This document shows positions 8,943 to 14,440 of a stretch of DNA of 22,909 nucleotides, in pieces. The position numbers and the translations under genes are program-made. The first letter of the stretch is position 1. Every line of letters begins with the position of its first letter. Below the pieces are notes generated by a model. That model ran no database searches and had not been told where the DNA came from. It saw only the letters and a list, made by a program, of their open reading frames with translations. Source of the DNA: Acidobacteriota bacterium (GTDB lineage Bacteria; Acidobacteriota; Terriglobia; UBA7540); NCBI GenBank assembly GCA_021828245.1, contig JAKASC010000008.1:1-22909 (forward strand), written 5' to 3'.

Positions 8943-9383
8943 TCAACGAAACAAGAACAACAACCCCAACAACACGGCGTTGATGCCGTGCGCCAGATAG
9001 CAGAGCGGGCAGTGCGTGTGAAGCTTCCTTAAGAGCGCATAAATCAAATAGGAACCCAGTAAAACCGTCACCCCACTGGCCGCCAGAAAAAACCATCTCA
9101 GAGGAACCACCGCGCCCGCAAGCTGCAAGTCCACTCGCGGGCCCATCAGCGCCCAAGCTGCCAGCGTAAGATAATAGACGATGCCGAGCAGCGAGTTGGG
9201 CACGCCGAACACCCGCGCCCAAGGCGTCTGAACCACGGTCACGCAGTTGGAGCCTTCCCGCGCGCAGAGAATCGTCGGCACCCAAGCCGCCTTGCGCACC
9301 CGGCCATAATAAGCGAAGGTAAAGTAAATGGCGTCCCCCAAGCCGACCAGCGAAAGCATGATGATAGCGGCTCGGATGATCAT
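8943..9383 (-). CDS. Stand-alone vitamin K epoxide reductase (VKOR) family protein
   Basis: With the start at ATG 9383 the protein has 146 residues and about four or five hydrophobic helices. VKOR hallmarks are the CxxC active site C125-P-L-C128 followed by YLAHG, and an upstream loop cysteine pair C40 and C47, with VPNSLLGIVYY after it. Bacterial VKORs oxidise DsbA/Trx-like partners and pass electrons to quinone, so the enzyme would support disulfide formation in the periplasm. No thioredoxin domain is fused, unlike many bacterial homologues. The start at 9383 is preferred to an upstream in-frame ATG at 9425, because ATG 9383 overlaps the ubiX TGA (ATGA), the signature of translational coupling. 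The first transmembrane segment also begins right after it. Confidence 0.88.
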   Translation of the reverse strand: MIIRAAIIMLSLVGLGDAIYFTFAYYGRVRKAAWVPTILCAREGSNCVTVVQTPWARVFGVPNSLLGIVYYLTLAAWALMGPRVDLQLAGAVVPLRWFFLAASGVTVLLGSYLIYALLRKLHTHCPLCYLAHGINAVLLGLLFLFR

Positions 9384-10039
9384 CGGGTGATTTTGGTCTT
9401 TGGGGCTGGCTTTTCGCCCTCCCATCGAAACTGGACGGCTTGGTCCAGTCCAAGGTGCGCCAGCACGCGGCAGCAGAATTGCGTGACTAAATCCTCAATC
9501 GTTCGCGGCTGATGGTAGTACGACGGCATGATGGGGAAGATCTCTGCGCCCGCTTCCTGTGCCAGCAGCATGTTCTGCAGGTGGACGCGGCTCAAAGGCG
9601 TATCGCGAACCGCCAAAATCAGCTTGCGCCGCTCCTTCAAGCAAACGTCGGCCGCGCGCTCGATGAGGGTCTGTGAAAAGCCGTGCGCAATCTGTGCCAG
9701 GCACCCGGTGCTGCACGGGAGGATAATCATGCCGTCATGGTGGTAGGAGCCGCTGGCAATGGAAGCGCCAATATCGGAATCGAGCAGAAGCTCTGTTTTG
9801 GAGACGGGCCGCGCCGCAAGCGCCGTGGCCAGCGTCTCGGTGCGCGAGACGGTCAGATCGAGTTCGCTGCGCAATACCTTGAGCCCCGCCCCGGAAATGA
9901 CCAGGTGAATCTTTCCAACCCGCTCATCGGACTCCAACATCTGTAAGGCGCATCGGGCAAACCTTGCTCCGCTGGCTCCGGTCACACCTAAAACAACGGT
10001 TTTCAGATTGCGGGGCGCGCCTCTGCGCATAGCAGGCAT
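9380..10039 (-). CDS. ubiX: UbiX family flavin prenyltransferase
   Basis: This 219-residue cytosolic protein has the UbiX/Pad1 flavoprotein fold. Visible motifs are the Rossmann-like GVTGASG (18-24), SGSYHHDGMIILPCSTGCLAQIAHG (96-120, the FMN and active-site region) and RDTPLS (145-150), close to the family's RETPL signature. UbiX joins dimethylallyl phosphate to FMN to make the prenylated flavin used by UbiD-type decarboxylases in (mena)quinone or aromatic-acid metabolism. No UbiD is in the window. ATG 10039 is given as the start, but ATG 10030 is equally possible and neither has a strong Shine-Dalgarno. The gene ends in an ATGA overlap with VKOR, and it is divergent from larB. Confidence 0.92.
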   Translation of the reverse strand: MPAMRRGAPRNLKTVVLGVTGASGARFARCALQMLESDERVGKIHLVISGAGLKVLRSELDLTVSRTETLATALAARPVSKTELLLDSDIGASIASGSYHHDGMIILPCSTGCLAQIAHGFSQTLIERAADVCLKERRKLILAVRDTPLSRVHLQNMLLAQEAGAEIFPIMPSYYHQPRTIEDLVTQFCCRVLAHLGLDQAVQFRWEGEKPAPKTKITR

Positions 10040-10090
10040 TGTCCGCTACGCTCGTCTGCCAAGTCAAGAAAGCCTCTTGAACGCGCAGGC

Positions 10091-10099
10091 TGCTATACT
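10091..10099 (+). promoter_or_regulatory. Extended -10 promoter candidate for larB
   Basis: TGCTATACT contains the extended -10 TGn followed by TATACT, five of six consensus bases. It lies about 85 bp before the larB start in the ubiX-larB divergent spacer. No good -35 is seen at the right distance, as is common for extended -10 promoters. Confidence 0.5.
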
Positions 10100-10182
10100 G
10101 TGGGTAAGCCGCAATGATTTAAGCAGGGAGCAGCGACTCCGCCGGTCGAGCGCTGCGACTCGAGAGTGGAGGGATTTCCCTA

Positions 10183-10929
10183 ATGACCCCAGAAGAAATC
10201 CGGGCCATGCTACGCAAGGTTCGCCTTGGCCAACTGCCGGTCGAAGAAGCGGTGGATCGTCTGCGCAACCTGCCTTTTGAAAACATCGGTTACGCCCGCA
10301 TTGACCATCACCGTTCCCTGCGCCAGGGATTTCCCGAAGTGGTCTTCGGGCGGGGCAAAACGCCCCGACAGATCGAGGGCATCGTGCGGCGCATGTTACG
10401 CAACCGGCACAACATCCTGATTACACGCTCCAACCAGGAAGTGGCCGAGCGGCTCCGCCGCCTTAACCCTTCGGTCCAATTTCATCCGGCTTCGGGAGCG
10501 ATTGCCCTGCTGCGGGACAAAAAGCTTCGCGGTAAAGGGAAAATCGTGGTGGTGAGCGCGGGAACTTCCGACATTCCCGTGGCCGAAGAAGCGGTGGTCA
10601 CGGCGGAGGTGATGGGCAACCGCGTCGAGGCGATTTACGACGCGGGCGTCGCCAACATTCACCGCATCCTGAGCCAGAGCCGCCGGCTGCGCCAGGCGCG
10701 CGTGGTCATCGTGGTGGCGGGCATGGAAGGGGCGTTGCCGAGCGTGGTGGCGGGCATGGTGGCCGTTCCCGTCATCGCCGTCCCCACCAGCATCGGCTAC
10801 GGCGCAAGCTTTCGCGGCATTGCCGCGCTATTGGGGATGCTCAATAGCTGCACCTCCAACATCGCCGTGGTGAACATTGATAACGGCTTCGGCGCGGGAT
10901 ATCTTGCCAGCGTTATCAACCGCCTGTGA
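10183..10929 (+). CDS. larB: LarB, pyridinium-3,5-biscarboxylic acid mononucleotide synthase
   Basis: The 248-residue protein is a full-length LarB with a PurE-like carboxylase fold. Diagnostic stretches are SAGTSD plus IPVAEEA (125-137), GMEGALPSVVAG (180-191), PTSIGYGASFRG (201-212) and LNSC with C223. An N-terminal helical part carries the D41-H-H pair. LarB carboxylates and hydrolyses nicotinic acid adenine dinucleotide in the first step of the nickel-pincer nucleotide cofactor pathway (LarB, LarE, LarC), which serves lactate racemase LarA and relatives. None of larA, larC or larE is in the window, so the rest of the pathway must be elsewhere. The ATG at 10183 follows GTGGAGGGA at suitable spacing. 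The gene is divergent from ubiX and convergent with the hydrolase gene. Confidence 0.93.
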   Translation: MTPEEIRAMLRKVRLGQLPVEEAVDRLRNLPFENIGYARIDHHRSLRQGFPEVVFGRGKTPRQIEGIVRRMLRNRHNILITRSNQEVAERLRRLNPSVQFHPASGAIALLRDKKLRGKGKIVVVSAGTSDIPVAEEAVVTAEVMGNRVEAIYDAGVANIHRILSQSRRLRQARVVIVVAGMEGALPSVVAGMVAVPVIAVPTSIGYGASFRGIAALLGMLNSCTSNIAVVNIDNGFGAGYLASVINRL

Positions 10930-10989
10930 GCCAGCCCCCGACCCCACGAGGTCCCAACGACCCCAAGCTTGCCAGCCGAACGCACCGCG

Positions 10990-11700
10990 TTACGACCTCA
11001 CAAACTCGAGCGTCATGCCCCAAGCCAGCCGCGCGGAGCGGGCGTGGTAGGATGGCCGCTCGTCGCAATGGAAGCCGTGGTCCGCCTCCGAAAATTCAAC
11101 ATTGATATACGGTTTGCCGGCCGCAGACAGCGCATCCACCACGGCGCGGCGCTGCGCCGGCGGGATGTGCTGATCCTTGCCGCCCCAGAAAAACAGCATG
11201 GGGGCGTGAAGCGCGGAAGCGCGCGGCAACAGCTCCGGAGCAATGCCGCCGCCGTAGTATGAAATGGCGCTCTTCAGAGGAAGAATGCTGTTGGCTAAAA
11301 ATGAGACCCGCCCTCCCATGCAGAAGCCCATGGCATGAATAAGCTCCGCGTTGACTTGGCGGAAGTTGGCCAGCCAATCGAAGGTCGCGCGGAGGTCGGC
11401 TTCGAGCCCTTGCGTCGTCATGGCGCGAATGTGTTGCATAGCGGGCTGGAAATTGGCGTAGTCTCCTTCGAAGCCGGGAGCGGTGCGGTGGAACAGCTCC
11501 GGCGCAATGCCCACAAAACCCTCCCGAGCCACACGGTCGGTGACGTTACGAATGTGCGAGTTCACGCCAAAGGCTTCCTGAAAAATCATTATTCCGGGAC
11601 ACTTGGCCGCACCGCTTGGCCGCGCTACGTAAGCGGCCATCGTGCTTCCGTCAGAAACTTTCAACTCCACTCGATCAGTCTGAATGCTGAGTTCGCTCAT
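10990..11700 (-). CDS. Dienelactone hydrolase family protein
   Basis: This 236-residue alpha/beta hydrolase carries the dienelactone hydrolase signature. The nucleophile is C127 in GFCMGG (Cys in place of the usual Ser), with D176 in GGKDQHIP and H208 in EADHGFH completing the triad, and E42 in FQEAFG the expected activating Glu. The family opens lactone rings such as 4-carboxymethylenebut-2-en-4-olide, but members act on many small esters, so the substrate is unknown. The frame is open far upstream, but the ATG at 11700 is chosen. GGGAGGC lies five bases before it, and the N-terminus (VELKVSDGSTMAAYVARP) then matches the family start; the upstream extension is unrelated. There is no signal peptide, so it is cytosolic. 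No ring-cleavage genes are nearby. Confidence 0.9.
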   Translation of the reverse strand: MSELSIQTDRVELKVSDGSTMAAYVARPSGAAKCPGIMIFQEAFGVNSHIRNVTDRVAREGFVGIAPELFHRTAPGFEGDYANFQPAMQHIRAMTTQGLEADLRATFDWLANFRQVNAELIHAMGFCMGGRVSFLANSILPLKSAISYYGGGIAPELLPRASALHAPMLFFWGGKDQHIPPAQRRAVVDALSAAGKPYINVEFSEADHGFHCDERPSYHARSARLAWGMTLEFVRS

Positions 11701-11808
11701 CGTTGCCTCCCATCTCCTCAAGATTACCGCCGTCCGTGCCGAACCGCCAAGCGGCGGCCCATCGCGGCGGGCCAATGGGCCCGTCTGGGTGCGCTCCCGA
11801 AACTCCGC

Positions 11809-11837
11809 TTGACGCGGCGCAAGCCGGCTGATAGCAT
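11809..11837 (+). promoter_or_regulatory. Sigma-70-type promoter for the Cys-rich exported protein
   Basis: TTGACG (11809-11814) and TAGCAT (11832-11837) are separated by exactly 17 bp, matching five of six and four of six consensus bases. They lie 34 bp before the start codon at 11871, with AGGAGGAGG in between. Confidence 0.55.
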
Positions 11838-11857
11838 TCTTTACATACCATAGACCT

Positions 11858-11866
11858 AGGAGGAGG
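11858..11866 (+). promoter_or_regulatory. Very strong Shine-Dalgarno of the Cys-rich protein gene
   Basis: AGGAGGAGG lies just upstream of ATG 11871. The near-perfect anti-16S match at good spacing implies efficient translation and fixes the start of the small gene. Confidence 0.75.
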
Positions 11867-11870
11867 AACG

Positions 11871-12152
11871 ATGAGGAAAAGGTGGCAGTCCATTCACAAA
11901 GCTGTTCTACTCGGAGCGGCGTTGGCGTTCTCCCTGGGGGCAGCGCAACTGTTGAGCGCTCGCCCGGCTGCGAAGGCTGGCGCCAAGGACAAGACCGTGT
12001 ATGTGTGTAGTTGCATGAAAACAAAGTCTTGCCCCTGCATGACCATGGCAACCAAAGAGGGCAAATGCGCCTGCGGCGCCCATTCGCCGGAGATGAAGGG
12101 CGTCAGCAGCAAAAGCGCCTGGGCCAAAACAAATCGCAAAGCTCTTAAGTAA
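11871..12152 (+). CDS. Small exported cysteine-rich protein with three CxC motifs, function unknown
   Basis: This 93-residue protein has a signal peptide at residues 1 to about 30 (MRKRWQSIHK basic region, then AVLLGAALAFSLGAAQLL). The mature part has three regularly placed CxC pairs: C46-S-C48, C54-P-C56 and C66-A-C68, plus H71 and several Met (M49, M57, M59, M75). Such Cys/Met/His clustering suggests soft-metal binding (copper or zinc, metallothionein-like) or redox chemistry outside the cytoplasm. This is inference; I do not recognise the family. The basic tail (AWAKTNRKALK) is unstructured-looking. Promoter and Shine-Dalgarno are both strong, so it is probably well expressed. It is divergent from the dienelactone hydrolase gene. 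The nearby VKOR could in principle influence its disulfide state. Confidence 0.8.
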   Translation: MRKRWQSIHKAVLLGAALAFSLGAAQLLSARPAAKAGAKDKTVYVCSCMKTKSCPCMTMATKEGKCACGAHSPEMKGVSSKSAWAKTNRKALK

Positions 12153-12205
12153 GCTCCAAGCGCTTCCAGGCTGGGTGCCTGTCAGCAAGGGGTGAGGAGC
12201 CTGCC

Positions 12206-12233
12206 GCGCTGAATCAAGAGAGCGATTCAGCGC
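12206..12233. terminator. Perfect 10-bp hairpin between convergent genes, no U-tract
   Basis: GCGCTGAATC (12206-12215) and GATTCAGCGC (12224-12233) are exact reverse complements around an 8-base loop. The hairpin sits between the convergent Cys-rich gene and the degenerate REC-GGDEF gene, where a bidirectional terminator or mRNA 3' stabiliser is expected. Neither strand has a T-run after it, so classic intrinsic termination is doubtful. Confidence 0.45.
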
Positions 12234-12287
12234 CATCAGCGGCAGCCCTGGGCGGCGGGGTCGGCCTCGGAATCTGAGAGAGACTGC

Positions 12288-13238
12288 TTACGTGGCAGCC
12301 AGTTCTTCCGGGGAGGCGATTTCAACCCGGTTCGGACCCGCGGCGCGGGCGCGCCGGAGAGCTGCTTCGGCAGCGCGAATCAAGGAGTCGGGATCGGGAG
12401 CCTGACTGCTCGCGGCCACGCCCAAGCACACGGTGACGTTGAGTCGTCCTTGACCTTCCGGGACATGGCGACCCCACTCGCTGATTTCTACGGCTTCGCT
12501 GACCACGGCCACGCGGAGGCGCTCAGCCTGGGCCAATGCCTCGCGAATATCACTGCCCGGCGCGACGATAAGGAATTCTTGCACACCAAAGCGCCCGAGG
12601 GCGTCATAGGGCCGTACCGCAGCCCGCAGCTTGCGGGCGGTTGCCCGTAATACGCTGTCTCCCACCGCGCTCCCGTATTTTTGATTGATCGCCCGGAAAT
12701 CATCCAGTTCCACCTTGATGACCCCGACGGGAGATTTCTCCCGCCGGACCCGTGCCAGTTCACGCCTCAAAACATCCAAGGTCGCAGCGCGGTTCATCAG
12801 CCCGGTCAGTGGGTCGTGAGAAACCTGATATCCGAGGGCGGCTTGGGCCTCCTGAAGTTGATGACGCAGCCCCAGAATCCGTCGCGCCGCCCGCAGCCGC
12901 ACTCGCAACTCCTCATCCACGATTGGGGAAAGCAAGTAATCATCGGCCCCGGCTTCGGCGGCTTGTCGTGGGGTCCTGTCCTCGCCGCGGCCCAGCAGCA
13001 CCATCAGGTAGGTGTAATCAAGGTCGTCGCGCTTCCGCACTTCGCGGCAAACCTCGATTCCGTCCAGCGCCGTCAGATGAGCGCTCAAAATAGCGAGCTT
13101 CGGCGCCTCCGGCTGAACGAGCTGCCGGAAAGCTTCTCGGCCTTCCGTCGCCGCCATCACCTGATAACCCCATTGGGTGAGCAACGATTCGAGCGATTGC
13201 CGTGACGTGGCGTCTGCATCCGCAATCAAAATTTTCAT
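12288..13238 (-). CDS. Degenerate REC-GGDEF protein, predicted c-di-GMP-binding rather than synthesising
   Basis: The 316-residue protein aligns without gaps, over its first 222 residues, with the neighbouring REC-GGDEF protein, but key residues have changed. In the receiver, the phospho-acceptor position 52 is Ser (LAILSAHLTALDG), the switch Thr is L82, and the conserved Lys is S104 (YLLSPIVD). In the GGDEF domain (about 140-306) the signature reads GVQEF (218-222), not GG[DE]EF, and the first metal ligand is E177 rather than Asp. The product-inhibition site R209-P-Y-D212, five residues before the signature, is retained. Diguanylate cyclase activity is therefore unlikely, and c-di-GMP binding is the inferred role. 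GAGAGGGATAG precedes ATG 13238. It is the last gene of the signalling cluster, 200 bp after its paralogue. Confidence 0.88.
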   Translation of the reverse strand: MKILIADADATSRQSLESLLTQWGYQVMAATEGREAFRQLVQPEAPKLAILSAHLTALDGIEVCREVRKRDDLDYTYLMVLLGRGEDRTPRQAAEAGADDYLLSPIVDEELRVRLRAARRILGLRHQLQEAQAALGYQVSHDPLTGLMNRAATLDVLRRELARVRREKSPVGVIKVELDDFRAINQKYGSAVGDSVLRATARKLRAAVRPYDALGRFGVQEFLIVAPGSDIREALAQAERLRVAVVSEAVEISEWGRHVPEGQGRLNVTVCLGVAASSQAPDPDSLIRAAEAALRRARAAGPNRVEIASPEELAAT

Positions 13239-13348
13239 CTATCCCTCTCCCGGCGACTCAAAAGGAAGCATCGAGCCTTTTTCCCGTTCTCTCCAGGCGA
13301 CGCGTCAACTCTGCGGCGACAGCCATCCTCTTGACAGTGTCCGTAGTT

Positions 13349-13378
13349 TCTCATAAAGCGGTTGAAAAATCTCATAAA
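13349..13378 (-). promoter_or_regulatory. Two 9-bp direct repeats TTTATGAGA spaced 21 bp
   Basis: On the minus strand TTTATGAGA occurs at 13378-13370 and again at 13357-13349. The start-to-start distance is 21 bp, about two helical turns. It lies about 110-140 bp upstream of the degenerate REC-GGDEF gene, in an AT-richer patch of the 200-bp spacer. Direct repeats at helical phasing are typical of response-regulator operators, but no regulator can be assigned. Confidence 0.35.
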
Positions 13379-13438
13379 TTGTCGCTGTCAGCATGCCTTC
13401 GGTTGCCGAGCCATCAGGGATGCGGAAGAGGCTGATGT

Positions 13439-14350
13439 TCACTTCTCCGCCATCCGCGAGCAATTTCGCCCCTCTTGCTTGGCTCGATAAAGAGCCATGT
13501 CGGCGGCTCGAATCAAAGCGTCCGCGGCGGGGATTTCCGTGCCCCTGGCCACGGCGACGCCCACGCTCAGCGTAACCGCCACCACCCCGTCGGGCGTAGA
13601 GATCGGCGTGGAACCGACCGCACCGCGGATTCTTTCCGCCAGGCCTAGCGAGTCCGAGCCGTCGCAGGCCGGCACCACCACGATGAACTCCTCGCCTCCG
13701 TAACGGCCCACCGAATCGTAAGGTCGCAGAACGGAGCGAAGGCGGCGGGCAGCCTCGCGCAGAACGATGTCGCCGGCCAAGTGGCCGTAGCGGTCGTTAA
13801 TGTGCTTAAAGAAGTCCAAATCCGCCATGATAAGGGTCAGCGGCTGGGCATGCCGTCGAGCGCGGTTCAACTCCCGCTCTAGGATGTCGAAAAGCGCCGC
13901 ACGGTTCCACAATCCGGTCAGCGCGTCGTGGGTGGCTTCGTGGCGCAGAGACTCTCGCGCTTCGATAAGTTGACTTTGCAACTCCACGATGCGATGGCCG
14001 GTGCGCAGCCGCGCCCGCAACTCGGCCAAATCAACCGGCTTCACAAGATAATCGTCCGCCCCGGCTTCCAAGCCTTCCAGAACCTCGGCTCGCTCGGTCC
14101 GCGCCGTCAGCATGAGAGCATAAATATACCGTTCGCTTACAGTCCGGCGCAGGGCGCGACAAATCTCCAAGCCGTTCTTTCCCGGCATCATCCAGTCCAA
14201 GATGGCCAGGCGCGGACCCTCGGGCCGTTGGAGTATCTCCCACGCCTCGTTGCCATCAGCCGTCAAGACCGACTCGTAGTTCCATCGCTTGAGGGACACC
14301 TCCAGCAGCCGGCGCGTCACCGCATCGTCTTCCGCCACTAATACCTTCAT
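13439..14350 (-). CDS. Response regulator with GGDEF output, predicted active diguanylate cyclase
   Basis: This 303-residue two-domain regulator has a complete receiver (acidic E7-D8-D9, phospho-acceptor D52 in LAILDWMMPG, T82, K104 in YLVKPVD). It also has a complete GGDEF domain (about 138-300) with GGEEF at 218-222, metal ligand D177, and the RxxD inhibitory site R209-P-Y-D212. It should make c-di-GMP from two GTP when phosphorylated and be feedback-inhibited, like PleD/WspR-type enzymes. There are no membrane segments, so it is cytosolic. The likely phosphodonor is the hybrid kinase immediately upstream (90-bp gap, same strand). ATG 14350 follows AGGGAGAAG. The next gene downstream is its degenerate paralogue. 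Confidence 0.93.
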   Translation of the reverse strand: MKVLVAEDDAVTRRLLEVSLKRWNYESVLTADGNEAWEILQRPEGPRLAILDWMMPGKNGLEICRALRRTVSERYIYALMLTARTERAEVLEGLEAGADDYLVKPVDLAELRARLRTGHRIVELQSQLIEARESLRHEATHDALTGLWNRAALFDILERELNRARRHAQPLTLIMADLDFFKHINDRYGHLAGDIVLREAARRLRSVLRPYDSVGRYGGEEFIVVVPACDGSDSLGLAERIRGAVGSTPISTPDGVVAVTLSVGVAVARGTEIPAADALIRAADMALYRAKQEGRNCSRMAEK

Positions 14351-14440
14351 GCGGGCTTCTCCCTATCACACCGGGCCATCATTCCGGGGAAAATAATGGC
14401 TCCCACCGCTTGGCAAAATGCCTCCCGCCATCCTCAACCG

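Noticed and set aside
8809..9453. A 214-codon minus-strand frame overlapping VKOR
   Set aside because: It is out of frame with VKOR, whose CxxC and transmembrane pattern are clear, and its translation has no domain or membrane pattern.
11701..12051. A 117-residue N-terminal extension of the dienelactone hydrolase frame
   Set aside because: It overlaps the Cys-rich gene on the other strand, has no family similarity, and a strong Shine-Dalgarno marks ATG 11700.
13331..13359. TTGACA followed by a weak TAAAGC on the plus strand as a promoter
   Set aside because: No plus-strand gene lies downstream; both flanking genes are on the minus strand.
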